Assembly (NCBI RefSeq): GCF_019679475.1 | Contig: NZ_JAIEZP010000001.1 | Span: 1,488,001 to 1,552,000 of the forward strand | Length of the DNA: 64,000 nucleotides | Direction: 5' to 3' | Source: Hyphomonas sediminis | GTDB taxonomy: Bacteria > Pseudomonadota > Alphaproteobacteria > Caulobacterales > Hyphomonadaceae | Part shown: piece by piece, positions 33,818 to 42,549 of the stretch | Position numbering within the stretch: the first letter of the stretch is position 1 | How the letters are laid out: each line of letters begins with the position of its first letter | The notes under the pieces: generated by a model | What the model was told of the DNA's origin: nothing | Database searches by the model: none | What the model saw: only the letters and a program-made list of their open reading frames with translations | Program-made: the position numbers and the translations under genes

Positions 33818-34456
33818 ATGGTACGCCTCCACGAAAAATCTGAGAGTGAAGCCGCCGACGCGCTGAAACGCGCGGCGCTGAAGCTGTTTGCCGAGCGCGG
33901 CGTGGACGGGGTGACCGTGCGCGAGATTGCCGCCGCCGCCGGGCAGCGCAACCATGGCGCGGTGGGCTATCATTTCGGCTCGAAGGCCGAAATGATCCGC
34001 ACGCTGGTGGTGGACGGAGCGCAGCTGATCAATGAGCGGCGCATCACGATGCTCAACGAGATGGAGGCCTCCGGGAGGGCGATCAGCCTTGAGGATGTGC
34101 TGGGCGTGATGGTGTATCCCTCAATCGATGTCGCGCCGCAGTATGAAGAGGAATGTTTCAACCGCTTCATCGTGCTGTTCTCGATGACGCACAGGGCGCT
34201 GTTCCTGGAGATCCTTGGCGGACGCTGGAATTCGGGCTTTCAGCGCTGCCTGGAATATCTGCGCGGCTTCATGGGACATCTGCCGAAAGCGACGCAGACA
34301 GAGCGGATCATCTTCATCGAGTCCTATCTCGGTTCGGTTCTGGCGGCACGCGAGGCGCGGCTGGCCGATACGAGCCGCGTGCAGCGGACATGGGCCCGCC
34401 CGGCAACGCTGGACCATCTTGTGGCGACCATGGCGGCGATAGTGCGGGCGCCCTAA
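33818..34456 (+). CDS. TetR family transcriptional regulator
   Basis: A 212-aa regulator. The N-terminal helix-turn-helix is GVTVREIAAAAGQRNHGAVGYHFGSKAEMIR (residues about 30-62); the C terminus is a helical ligand-binding domain. It is divergent from the phosphotransferase/ACAD/ADH operon, so it is probably its repressor with an acyl-CoA or hydroxy acid as ligand. The ligand is inference. Confidence 0.9.
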   Translation: MVRLHEKSESEAADALKRAALKLFAERGVDGVTVREIAAAAGQRNHGAVGYHFGSKAEMIRTLVVDGAQLINERRITMLNEMEASGRAISLEDVLGVMVYPSIDVAPQYEEECFNRFIVLFSMTHRALFLEILGGRWNSGFQRCLEYLRGFMGHLPKATQTERIIFIESYLGSVLAAREARLADTSRVQRTWARPATLDHLVATMAAIVRAP

Positions 34457-35115
34457 CCGACGGCTTTGCGGGCCTGCGCAAAGACGGCTTCAAACATCTC
34501 TGCCGTAAGCCGGCCTGTGTTCGTGTTGTAGCGGGAGCAATGATAGGAGGAGAGCAGGGTGACCGGCTTTCCATTCGCCTCGACATTGTAAATCGTTCCG
34601 TGGCCGAACGGATGTTGCGCGACCTTCAGGCCGAGCGCGCGCAGGGTGGAATCATGGCTGATCTTGCCGAGGCAGAGAATGGCCCTGAGCTTTGGCAGGG
34701 CCGCAATGCGCGCCTGCAGAAAGGGGCGGCACTGGTTGATTTCGGCGCCTACGGGCTTGTTCTCCGGCGGCACGCAGCGCACGGCGTTGGTGATCATCGC
34801 GCCGGTGAGCACGAGGCCGTCATTCGGATCGGCGGCGAACTTGCCCTTGGAAAAGCCGAACTTGTGGAGCGTGGCGTAGAGCAGGTCTCCGGCCCAATCG
34901 CCCGTGAACGGACGGCCTGTGCGGTTTGCCCCGGTGACGCCCGGCGCAAGGCCGACGATTAGCAGCTTGGCGTCGTCATTGCCGAAGCTCGGAACCGCGC
35001 CGTTGAACCAGGTGGGCTCTTTCGCCTGCACGGCTTCGCGATAGGCCACGAGGCGCGGGCAGAGGGGGCAGTCGCGGGGGGCTTCGGGGGCGGGAAGAGT
35101 GGCTGTCTTTTTCAT
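34453..35115 (-). CDS. Uracil-DNA glycosylase family 5 (UDGb)
   Basis: A 220-aa uracil/deaminated-base DNA glycosylase. Motif 1 is GLAPGVTGANRTGRPFTGD, the family 5 form without the usual Asp/Asn. The C-terminal loop SSYHCSRYNTNTGRLT is also family 5. CPLCPRL near residue 18 and two further Cys suit a 4Fe-4S cluster. The start at 35115 avoids reading through a D-type repeat upstream. It overlaps the end of the TetR gene by 4 bases on the opposite strand. Confidence 0.88.
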   Translation of the reverse strand: MKKTATLPAPEAPRDCPLCPRLVAYREAVQAKEPTWFNGAVPSFGNDDAKLLIVGLAPGVTGANRTGRPFTGDWAGDLLYATLHKFGFSKGKFAADPNDGLVLTGAMITNAVRCVPPENKPVGAEINQCRPFLQARIAALPKLRAILCLGKISHDSTLRALGLKVAQHPFGHGTIYNVEANGKPVTLLSSYHCSRYNTNTGRLTAEMFEAVFAQARKAVG

Positions 35116-35129
35116 CGCGGCTGTCTTAG

Positions 35130-35175
35130 CCCCTTCTCCCTCGGGGGAGAAGGGGTTGGGGATGAGGGGGGAGGC
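35130..35175. repeat. D-type intergenic repeat (minus orientation) before the UDG gene
   Basis: CCCCTTCTCC/GGAGAAGGGG stem followed by TTGGGGATGAGGGGG. With the next copy (35201) it forms an oppositely oriented pair spaced by about 26 bases. Confidence 0.78.
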
Positions 35176-35200
35176 GAAAGATGGAGCCGAGAGGTTGCGC

Positions 35201-35242
35201 ACCCTCACCCCCACCCCCCTCTCCCTGGGAGGGAGAGGGGGC
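35201..35242. repeat. D-type intergenic repeat (plus orientation) after the GGT gene
   Basis: ACCCTCACCCCCACCCCCC then CTCTCCCTGGGAGGGAGAGGG. It lies 18 bases beyond the gamma-glutamyltransferase stop and could serve as a terminator stem on the minus strand. Confidence 0.78.
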
Positions 35243-35259
35243 TTGAAGCGTACGCGCCT

Positions 35260-37191
35260 CTAATACCCGTCCGCGTTGCCGTCCTTGCGCATTTCGGTGG
35301 CGGCGATCCAGGCGCCGCTGTTGAAGTCGCGCATGATGGCCTGGTAGCCGCCATAATTGGCTTCGCAGCAGGCGACTTCATAGCCGCGGGCGCGGAGGTC
35401 TTCGGCGGCGCCGGCGAGGCCGCGTTCCAGCATCACCTTGCCGGCGCCGACATTGCAGCCATCGGAAAGATTGTTGGTCGGCTCGCAGCCGCCATCATGT
35501 TCCCAGCGGGCCGCGTCGCCCGCTTCCTGAAGGCCCATGCCGAAATCGACAAGGTTGGTGATGATCTGCACATGGCCCTGGGGCTGCATGGCGCCGCCCA
35601 TCAGGCCGAAGCTGAGCCAGGGCTCGTAGGGGCAGGCAAGCTCGGGCGCCGTGGCGCGGACCTGACAGCCGGGCATATCTTTCCTGAAGGCAAAGGCCGG
35701 GATGATCGTGTGGAAGGGGCGCTTGCCGGGGGCGAAGACGTTGGGGTGGTTGGGATCGAGGCTGAAGAGTTCGCCGCGGTCCTGGAACATGAAGCCCATG
35801 CCATCGGCCACGAGGCCTGAACCCATGCCGCGATAGTTTGACTGGATGAGGGAGACCATCATGCCGTTCTTGTCGGCAACTGTGAGATAGGTGGTGTCAC
35901 CCTCCCGCAGGGCTGCGTCAGTGATCTCCGTGCCCGGAGCGACTTCCGGCATGGCTTTCGAGACATCGATGGCCTGCGCACGTTTGGCATTGTAGCCGGG
36001 CGCGATGAAGACATTGGGATCGATGCCGGAGAATTCCGGATCGGAATAGCCGAGCGCGCGATCAGCAAAGGCGAGGCGTTTGGCTTCGAGCATCGCGGTG
36101 AGCGTGTCGGGCGAGCCGAAGCCCATTTCCTTCAGGTCGAACCGTTCCAGCATTTCCAGCATCTGGAGGGCGGCGACGCCTTGCGTGTTCGGCCCGAGTT
36201 CGCAGACTTTCACTTGGCCGCGATATTCCACGCAGAGCGGCTCGGTCCATTCGCCGGTGTGGGCGGCAAAGTCGTCATAGTCGAGAAAGCCGCCGATGCG
36301 CGAAAAATAGGCGGCCATGTCCTTGGCCATGATGCCTTTGTAGAACCCATTGCGGCCTTTGCGGCCGATGGTTTCCAGCGTTTTGGCAAGGTCGGGATTG
36401 CGGAACAGCGTGCCGGCCACAGGCGGCGGGCTGAAATAGGTTTTCTTTGCGTTGGCGTATTCTTCCAGCTCGCCGCGCTCATAAGCCGGGCCGAAGCGGC
36501 CTTCGCCGCGTGACCAGTACCAGGCGATCATTTCCGGGATCGGGGCGCCGTTGCGGGCGTAATCCACGGTGGGGGCGAGAATGTCCGACATCGGAAGTTT
36601 GCCGAACTTGCCGTGGAGCGCGAACCAGCCATCGACGGCGCCGGGAACGGTGACGCTGATCGCGCCATAGGAGGGCAGCGACTTGCCATCGCGGAATTCG
36701 TCCGCCTTGGCCTGCGCATCGGCAAGGGTGGCGTCCATCGCGGACCGGCCCGAGCCGTTATAGCCGTAGAGCTTCTGCGTTTTGGGGTCCCAGACGATGG
36801 CGAAGAGGTCTCCGCCGATGCCGTTGCCGGTCGGCTCGACCAGGCCGAGCATGGCATTGGCGGCGATGGCGGCGTCAACGGCTGTGCCGCCTTTCTTGAG
36901 GACATCGAGCGCGGTTTGCGTGGCCAGCGGATGGGCCGTTGCGGCGGCGCCATTGGGCGCGACGACCGGGGAGCGCGTGGCGATGGGGTGGCCGCTTTCG
37001 GGGCGCTGGCCGGTCATGGGCCAGGCAACCTGAACCGGCGCGGGGCCAGCATCCGGCTGGGGCGCAACAGACGGCAGCGCGGCGGCACGCTCCGGCGCAG
37101 TTTGGGGGGCTGGTGCGGGTGTCTGGGCGCAGGCAGAGAGAATGAGGGCCAGGGCGCAGCTTGCCCCCAGCCGGCGCGTCATGGGTTTCAT
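35260..37191 (-). CDS. ggt: Gamma-glutamyltransferase lipoprotein
   Basis: A 643-aa N-terminal-nucleophile hydrolase that breaks glutathione and other gamma-glutamyl peptides in the envelope. The signal ends in lipobox LILSAC with Cys21. The autoprocessing/nucleophile site is GDTTYLTVAD with Thr433. Other motifs: GNGIGGDLFAIVW near 120 and SNYRGMGSGLVADGMGFMFQDRG near 450. The DTTY rather than TTH motif is as in GGT-like acylases, so beta-lactam or other amide substrates cannot be excluded. It overlaps the upstream gene by 4 bases. Confidence 0.92.
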   Translation of the reverse strand: MKPMTRRLGASCALALILSACAQTPAPAPQTAPERAAALPSVAPQPDAGPAPVQVAWPMTGQRPESGHPIATRSPVVAPNGAAATAHPLATQTALDVLKKGGTAVDAAIAANAMLGLVEPTGNGIGGDLFAIVWDPKTQKLYGYNGSGRSAMDATLADAQAKADEFRDGKSLPSYGAISVTVPGAVDGWFALHGKFGKLPMSDILAPTVDYARNGAPIPEMIAWYWSRGEGRFGPAYERGELEEYANAKKTYFSPPPVAGTLFRNPDLAKTLETIGRKGRNGFYKGIMAKDMAAYFSRIGGFLDYDDFAAHTGEWTEPLCVEYRGQVKVCELGPNTQGVAALQMLEMLERFDLKEMGFGSPDTLTAMLEAKRLAFADRALGYSDPEFSGIDPNVFIAPGYNAKRAQAIDVSKAMPEVAPGTEITDAALREGDTTYLTVADKNGMMVSLIQSNYRGMGSGLVADGMGFMFQDRGELFSLDPNHPNVFAPGKRPFHTIIPAFAFRKDMPGCQVRATAPELACPYEPWLSFGLMGGAMQPQGHVQIITNLVDFGMGLQEAGDAARWEHDGGCEPTNNLSDGCNVGAGKVMLERGLAGAAEDLRARGYEVACCEANYGGYQAIMRDFNSGAWIAATEMRKDGNADGY

Positions 37192-37625
37192 TCGAATCGT
37201 CCTCCGCTGCGGCGTTCATTCTTCGGGAAGTAATGGGTGGCGAGCCGGCCGGCGATTTCCTCACCGCGGCGCGCAAAACGGGATTCGGCCTCCACCGCGC
37301 GGCCATCGCAGACACGGAACTCGCGGCTGACCTCTGTGTAGCCGTCATTGAAGGCCGACACGAGCGAGGAGCGGAGATTGCCGGGCTCGGGCGCCTCATA
37401 CTTCAGGAGGTCTGCCATATAGCGGCGCCAGTATTGGTCCTCATTGCCGTTGCAGAGGACGCGGACGGCATGGGCCCCGCCAAGCAGGGCGGCGAGATCG
37501 GCGGCATCCCGGAAATAATCTGGCCCGCGCACGGGCAGGTTTCCCTGCGGCAGGGCGGGCAGGGCGCTTGTGCCAGCCGCAAGGGCCAAGCTAAGCAGGA
37601 GGGCATGAAAACGCTTCTTCTTCAT
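37188..37625 (-). CDS. TIGR02301 family secreted protein
   Basis: A 145-aa protein with a signal peptide KKKRFHALLLSLALAAGTSALP and the conserved core LGGAHAVRVLCNGNEDQYWRRYMADLL, then FNDGYTEV and a Cys near 107. I recognise it as the alphaproteobacterial TIGR02301 family of unknown function. It is translationally coupled to the GGT gene (ATGA overlap). Its first 21 bases overlap the 5' end of the opposing hydroxyacid dehydrogenase gene. Confidence 0.85.
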   Translation of the reverse strand: MKKKRFHALLLSLALAAGTSALPALPQGNLPVRGPDYFRDAADLAALLGGAHAVRVLCNGNEDQYWRRYMADLLKYEAPEPGNLRSSLVSAFNDGYTEVSREFRVCDGRAVEAESRFARRGEEIAGRLATHYFPKNERRSGGRFE

Positions 37626-38600
37626 GCGCGGACATTCGCGCGCATCGCGCCCCGGCTCAAGGGGCTGAACGCCGCTCTGAATATCGTGACTGTGGACGAT
37701 GCCAGCAGTTTCCATGATGCCTGGACATCGGAGAAACTGGCCGAAGCGCCGCCGGTTCAGCTGGCTTTTGGCAATATCGATGCCTTTTATTCCCCGTCTG
37801 TGCGCGAGTTCATGACAGCGATCCTGAAAAGCCCGAACTTTGACTGGTTCCAGTCGGCTGCGGCGGGGATCGAAAATCCGGCGCTGGTGGCCATCGGGCA
37901 GAAATCGCAGCGCTACACCACCAACCACACGCAGGCCGAGGCGATGGCCGAATGGGCCGTGTGGCAGGCGATGGATTTCCTGCGGGCCGGGCCAGCCCAC
38001 CGGGCGAACCAGGCGGCAGGCAAATGGGAACGTATTCGCGTGCGGGAGATGTTCGGATCGCGCTGGCTGATCGTGGGCTATGGCTCGATCGGCCAGGCCA
38101 TCGGGCGCCGGGTGACCGCGCTGGGCGGCGTGGTGACGGGCATGCGCCGGTCGCCGGGGCCTGCCGAGGGCGCTGCGCGCATCGTGCCGCCGGACGCGCT
38201 GATGGCGGAGTTGCCGGAGGCAGACATCGTGCTGCTCTGCCCGCCGCATACGCCGGAGACTGAGGGCATGGCGAATGCTGCTTTCTTCGAGGCGATGAAC
38301 AAGGACGCGCTGTTCATGAACCTCGGTCGCGGGGCGCTGGTGGATGAGCCGGCGCTGATGGCGGCGCTGGACGCCGGGCGGCTGGCTTTTGCCGTGCTGG
38401 ACGTGACGCGGATTGAGCCGCTGCCGGCGGAAGATCCGCTGTGGCGCCATCACAAGGTCGTGATCACGCCGCATGACAGCTCTGATACGCCGGGAACCAT
38501 TGCGCGGGGCGATGAGACTTTCCTTGCCAATCTGGACGCCTACCTCAACAATAAGCCGCTGAGGCATCTGGTCGACCGGTCTGCTTTCCCGGCCAGTTAA
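37605..38600 (+). CDS. D-isomer 2-hydroxyacid dehydrogenase family protein
   Basis: A 331-aa NAD-dependent dehydrogenase. The Rossmann motif VGYGSIGQAIGRRV lies near residue 148; LGRGALVDE near 240 and the catalytic His of ITPHDSSDTPG near 285 follow. Substrate may be a hydroxypyruvate or other 2-keto acid. AGGAGGG sits immediately before the ATG. The first 21 bases overlap the start of the divergent TIGR02301 gene, so each promoter lies inside the other's coding region. Confidence 0.88.
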   Translation: MKTLLLHARTFARIAPRLKGLNAALNIVTVDDASSFHDAWTSEKLAEAPPVQLAFGNIDAFYSPSVREFMTAILKSPNFDWFQSAAAGIENPALVAIGQKSQRYTTNHTQAEAMAEWAVWQAMDFLRAGPAHRANQAAGKWERIRVREMFGSRWLIVGYGSIGQAIGRRVTALGGVVTGMRRSPGPAEGAARIVPPDALMAELPEADIVLLCPPHTPETEGMANAAFFEAMNKDALFMNLGRGALVDEPALMAALDAGRLAFAVLDVTRIEPLPAEDPLWRHHKVVITPHDSSDTPGTIARGDETFLANLDAYLNNKPLRHLVDRSAFPAS

Positions 38601-38623
38601 TCCGGATACAGAGGAGTATCGAC

Positions 38624-39802
38624 ATGCGAGAACTTAAAGCCGTATCCGCCGCAGCCTTGCTGGCGACGGGCATCGCACTGGCCGCCTGTGCCACGCCTGC
38701 CAGCGCAGAAGGCGCCCCGAAAGGCAGCTTTAATGTGACCGGATCAGACGGTGTGACACTGGTCGCCACGCCGCTGGAAACATTCAATTCGCCCTGGGCG
38801 ATGGCGCTCCTGCCGGATGGCCGCGCCGTGGTGACGGAAAAAGGCGGTACGATCTGGCTGCTGAAGGCCGATGGCACCAAGGCCGGCAAGATTACCGGCG
38901 GGCCGAAGGTCCAATCGCGCGGCCAGGGCGGGCTGGGTGACTTCATCCTGCATCCCGACTTTGCCGAAACCGGCGAGGTTTATATTTCCTATGTTGAGCG
39001 CGACGCTTCCAATGATGCGCTTTCAGGCGCAGCTGTCGAGATCGCGAAGCTGACACTTAGAGAGGCGGGCGGCGCGCTATCTGAACGCCGCGTGATCTGG
39101 CGGCAGTTTCCGAAGGTGGAGGGCAACGGGCATTACGGGCACCGGATGGTGGTCTCGCCCGACGGGCACCTGTTCATTACCTCTGGTGAGCGTCAGAAGT
39201 TCACGCCAGCGCAGGACATGGGCGGCAATCTTGGCAAGATTGTTCGCCTGAACCTTGATGGCAGCGTGCCGGAGGACAATCCGTTTGCGGCCGATGGCGG
39301 GGTGGCTGCAGAAGTCTGGACGCTGGGGCATCGCAACCCGCTGGGCATCGCCTTCGACAATATGGGCCGCCTCTGGGAACAGGAGATGGGGCCGCGTCAT
39401 GGCGACGAACTGAACCTCATCATCCGTGGGCAGAATTATGGATATCCGGTTGTCTCGAACGGCAAGCATTATGATGGCACGCCAATCCCCGATCACGACA
39501 CCCGCCCGGAATTCGCGGCCCCTTCGGCCTATTGGGTGCCCGCGATCAGCCCCGGCGGGCTTGAAATCTATTATGGCGGAATGTTCCCTGATTGGGCGGG
39601 CAATGCGTTCATCGGCGGGCTTTCCTCGCAGGCGCTGATCCGTGTGGAGCTGGATGAAGAAGGCGCGGGCGCTGCTGAAGGCGGGCGCTATAGCTGGGGC
39701 AAGCGTATCCGCGAGGTTGAAGAAGGGCCGGACGGCGCGATCTATGTGCTGGAAGACCGCGAGGGCGGGCGGTTGGTCCGGCTGACACCGACGGCGGACT
39801 GA
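38624..39802 (+). CDS. PQQ-dependent sugar dehydrogenase (YliI/Asd-type) lipoprotein
   Basis: A 392-aa six-bladed beta-propeller dehydrogenase. Lipobox LAAC with Cys22. Catalytic/PQQ motifs: NSPWAMALLPDGR, GGLGDFILHPDF, YGHRMVVSPDGHLF (catalytic His), GHRNPLGIAFD and WEQEMGPRHGDELNLI, the last including the PQQ-contacting Arg-His. Members oxidise aldoses to lactones in the periplasm. It starts 24 bases after the hydroxyacid dehydrogenase and may be co-transcribed. No PQQ synthesis genes are in the window. Confidence 0.9.
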   Translation: MRELKAVSAAALLATGIALAACATPASAEGAPKGSFNVTGSDGVTLVATPLETFNSPWAMALLPDGRAVVTEKGGTIWLLKADGTKAGKITGGPKVQSRGQGGLGDFILHPDFAETGEVYISYVERDASNDALSGAAVEIAKLTLREAGGALSERRVIWRQFPKVEGNGHYGHRMVVSPDGHLFITSGERQKFTPAQDMGGNLGKIVRLNLDGSVPEDNPFAADGGVAAEVWTLGHRNPLGIAFDNMGRLWEQEMGPRHGDELNLIIRGQNYGYPVVSNGKHYDGTPIPDHDTRPEFAAPSAYWVPAISPGGLEIYYGGMFPDWAGNAFIGGLSSQALIRVELDEEGAGAAEGGRYSWGKRIREVEEGPDGAIYVLEDREGGRLVRLTPTAD

Positions 39803-39868
39803 CCGGGCGGTTGCCATCGGCAGCGACTTTCAGCAGACAGGGGCGGTGACAGCATTGAGGCGCCGCCC

Positions 39869-40858
39869 ATGATCCGCACATTCTCCAACCGGGACAACCG
39901 CTTCGTTCAGACCGGCGAGAGCCTGGAATATCTCGATAGCGCGGTGTGGGTGGATATCCTGCGCCCGACCAAGGACGAGGAGACTGCGGTTGAGCGCGCA
40001 CTCGGCATCGACGTGCCGACCATCGAGGAAATGAGCGAGATTGAAGTTTCCAGCCGTCTCTACGCGGAGGACGGGGCGAGCTTCATGACCTCCATGATGC
40101 TCTCCCATACGGATGGGGATAATGTGATGCTCTCGCCCATCACCTTCATCCTGAAGGGGGAGCAGCTGATCACCGTGCGCTATGCCGAGCCGCGATCCAT
40201 CGACAGCTTTATCGCCCGCTGCCAGAAGACGGCGACCTATTCGGCGGACGCCGTGGTGACCGGTCTTCTCGAAGGGCTGATCGAGCGGATCGGCGACGTG
40301 CTGGAACGGACGGGGCATGAGCTGGACGATCTCTCCGACACGATCTTTGTGCTGAACACGCCCAAGCTGGTTGCCACGGCAAAGGCACCGAAGCCGAAGC
40401 CGCGCAATTTCCAGTCTGTTCTGGAGCAGATTGGCCGGAAGGGCGATTTGCTGTCGAAGGTGCGCGAGAGCCTTGTTTCATTCCAGAGGCTGCTGGCATT
40501 CGGGGCGGAGATCGCGGCGAGCAGAAAGCCCGGCAAGGAGTATGAGGGGCGCATCCGGACGCTCTCGCGGGATGTGCAGTCGCTGAGCGATCACTCGACT
40601 TTCCTGACACAGAAGATCAACTTCCTGCTCGATGCGACGCTCGGCATGATCAATATCGAGCAGACGGGCATCATCAAGATTTTCTCGGTGGCGGCGGTCG
40701 TGTTTCTGCCGCCGACGCTGATCGCCTCGATCTATGGCATGAACTTCAAGCATATTCCCGAGCTGGCATGGCCGCTGGGCTATCCGATGGCGATCGGGCT
40801 GATGATCCTCTCGGCGATCGTGCCTTACCAGTTTTTCAAATGGCGCGGCTGGCTCTAG
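39869..40858 (+). CDS. corA: CorA family divalent-cation transporter
   Basis: A 329-aa inner-membrane magnesium/cobalt channel. The cytoplasmic funnel domain fills residues 1-270 with long helices. The C terminus has two transmembrane helices and the signature YGMNF between them (SIYGMN near 295), ending in KWRGWL. The family is pentameric. GAGGCGCC lies just before the ATG. It converges with the VOC gene, sharing 4 bases at the stop codons. Confidence 0.93.
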   Translation: MIRTFSNRDNRFVQTGESLEYLDSAVWVDILRPTKDEETAVERALGIDVPTIEEMSEIEVSSRLYAEDGASFMTSMMLSHTDGDNVMLSPITFILKGEQLITVRYAEPRSIDSFIARCQKTATYSADAVVTGLLEGLIERIGDVLERTGHELDDLSDTIFVLNTPKLVATAKAPKPKPRNFQSVLEQIGRKGDLLSKVRESLVSFQRLLAFGAEIAASRKPGKEYEGRIRTLSRDVQSLSDHSTFLTQKINFLLDATLGMINIEQTGIIKIFSVAAVVFLPPTLIASIYGMNFKHIPELAWPLGYPMAIGLMILSAIVPYQFFKWRGWL

Positions 40859-41235
40859 GCTGGCGGTTCCCAAAGCTCGATAGGGTTACCTTCGGGATCA
40901 TGAATGCGGGCAAAGCGGCCGGTTTCGGGGGTATCCCATTCCGCGCGCGTTTCTACGTCAATGCCGGACGCCGTCAGTGAGCTGATAAGCGCGGAAAGAT
41001 TGCTGACACGCAGGTTCAACATGAAGCTTTTTCCGGCGGGCCAATAGTCGGTTTGTTGTTTGAACGGCGCGAAGACAACCGGGCCGGCGCTGGTTTGCCA
41101 TTCCCAGCTGGCTTCGTTTTTGGTGCCAGTGCCGTCATGGCCTGGGCCAATGGCCAGGTGGCGACCATACCAGGCTGTCAGAGCTTCCGGATCTTCCGCG
41201 CGGAAGAACAGGCCACCAATTCCGAGAACGGGCAT
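40855..41235 (-). CDS. VOC family protein
   Basis: A 126-aa glyoxalase/bleomycin-resistance-fold protein beginning GIGGLFFRAEDPEALTAWYGRHLAI and ending IHDPEGNPIELWEP, the typical C-terminal metal-ligand Glu strand. Substrate unknown. It lies tail-to-tail with corA. Confidence 0.84.
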   Translation of the reverse strand: MPVLGIGGLFFRAEDPEALTAWYGRHLAIGPGHDGTGTKNEASWEWQTSAGPVVFAPFKQQTDYWPAGKSFMLNLRVSNLSALISSLTASGIDVETRAEWDTPETGRFARIHDPEGNPIELWEPPA

Positions 41236-41314
41236 TTCTTTCGCCTCCCGGCGTTTCTGTCCGGGCAGCGTGCGCCTTTGCTTGGCGCGTTGTCAATGAA
41301 GGGAGGGGCAGCTG

Positions 41315-41341
41315 GGCGCAGGCAGCGGGGCCGCCTGCGCC
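41315..41341 (-). terminator. Hairpin beyond the nitronate monooxygenase stop
   Basis: GGCGCAGGC (41315-41323) and GCCTGCGCC (41333-41341) pair over 9 bp with a 9-base loop. It lies 15 bases past the stop of the minus-strand gene. No T-tract, so termination is uncertain. Confidence 0.4.
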
Positions 41342-41355
41342 GCAGGGCAGAAGGA

Positions 41356-42339
41356 TCAGGCGGTCGTCTTCACGCGCAGGGCGCTCATCCGGTCAATGGC
41401 GGCTTCAGCGTCGCGCATGATGTCGGCCACGATTTCGGCCACTGGTTTGACTTCCTTCACGCCGCCGGCCGACTGGCCCATGGCGAAGCAGGACTTGTCC
41501 ATCGACAGTTTCGCTTCGTCAGTGATGCCGCCGATCCCGCCGATGACGCCGGTCTTGGTCGAATGCACCGCCTGGAAGGGGAAGGGCTGGATGTCTTGCG
41601 GGCGGCTTTCCCAATCGTTGATGTAGTCGTTGGTGCGGCAGCGCATGGGTTTGCCGGAGTAGCAGCGCGTGCGGGTGGTGTCGGTGTCGTCAGCGCCGAC
41701 GACGGCTTGTTTGTACATGTTGGCGGCGTGGGCTTCGGCGGAGGCGATGAAGCGCGTTCCCATCCACACGCCTTGCGCGCCAAGGGCGAGCGATGCGGCG
41801 AGACCGCGGCCATCATAGATGCCGCCCGCCGCGATGACCGGGATTTTGACTGCTTCAACGGCCTGGGCAACGAGCGGTAGCGTGCCGACGAGGCCAGTGT
41901 GGCCACCGCCTTCGCCGCCCTGAAGGATAACTGCGTCGCAGCCGGCTTGCTCGGCCTTGATGGCGTGTTTCACTGCGCCGCCGACGACCATGACTTTCAG
42001 GCCCGCTTTCTTCAGCCGGTCCATGATCGGCATCGGCACGCCAAGGCCGGCGATGAAGCTGTCGGCGCCGCCATTGATGATGACATCCACAGATTCTTCG
42101 AGGCTCTCGGGGCTGGCGGCCAGCAGGTCCACGCCGAAGGGGCGGTCGGTCAGTTCGCGCACGCGCTTCATCTGGCCGGCAATGAAGCTGGGCGAGGTGC
42201 CCGCCATGCCGAGGACGCCATAGCCGCCGGCATTGCACATTGCCGCGCAGACTTCCGCGTAGGAAACGCCGCCCATCCCGGCGAGCATGATCGGGTGCTG
42301 AGTACCCAGCAGTTCAGTGAGGCGGGTTTTGATGGCCAT
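41356..42339 (-). CDS. Nitronate monooxygenase family protein
   Basis: A 327-aa TIM-barrel FMN enzyme (nitronate monooxygenase/enoyl-ACP reductase FabK-like superfamily). Motifs: GGVSYAEVCAAMCNAGGYGVLG near residue 25, GCDAVILQGGEGGGHTG near 134 and IPVIAAGGIYDGRGL near 165. The expected oxidation of propionate-3-nitronate or similar nitroalkanes is a family property. A 209-base noncoding region upstream holds candidate regulatory palindromes. Confidence 0.9.
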   Translation of the reverse strand: MAIKTRLTELLGTQHPIMLAGMGGVSYAEVCAAMCNAGGYGVLGMAGTSPSFIAGQMKRVRELTDRPFGVDLLAASPESLEESVDVIINGGADSFIAGLGVPMPIMDRLKKAGLKVMVVGGAVKHAIKAEQAGCDAVILQGGEGGGHTGLVGTLPLVAQAVEAVKIPVIAAGGIYDGRGLAASLALGAQGVWMGTRFIASAEAHAANMYKQAVVGADDTDTTRTRCYSGKPMRCRTNDYINDWESRPQDIQPFPFQAVHSTKTGVIGGIGGITDEAKLSMDKSCFAMGQSAGGVKEVKPVAEIVADIMRDAEAAIDRMSALRVKTTA

Positions 42340-42417
42340 GATCGAGTTCCCTCTGTTTATGTCTGCAGCGAACGCTAGCCCGCCGCCGCAGCGTCAACGC
42401 AAGGGGAAGCGAACTGT

Positions 42418-42438
42418 GGCAAAATTGACATTTTTGCC
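42418..42438. promoter_or_regulatory. Palindrome around a TTGACA hexamer
   Basis: GGCAAAA (42418-42424) and TTTTGCC (42432-42438) flank TTGACAT. The TTGACA is a perfect -35 hexamer on the plus strand, but no convincing -10 box follows at 17 bases. It could be an operator over the promoter of the 42549 gene. Confidence 0.38.
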
Positions 42439-42531
42439 GCCAGTTTGCCGCAATCTGGCCGCGATCCCTCGCCACTCTTTCCGCCGTCAACCGGAAGACC
42501 GGTAGACGGGTGTCATCCCAGATATAAACGT

Positions 42532-42549
42532 TAAGAGGGGAAGCTCTTA
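42532..42549 (+). promoter_or_regulatory. Hairpin enclosing the ribosome-binding site of the Glu/Ala protein
   Basis: TAAGAG (42532-42537) and CTCTTA (42544-42549) pair over 6 bp with the loop GGGAAG; the first base of the ATG is in the stem. The Shine-Dalgarno core (AGGGGA) is in the loop. Confidence 0.45.
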
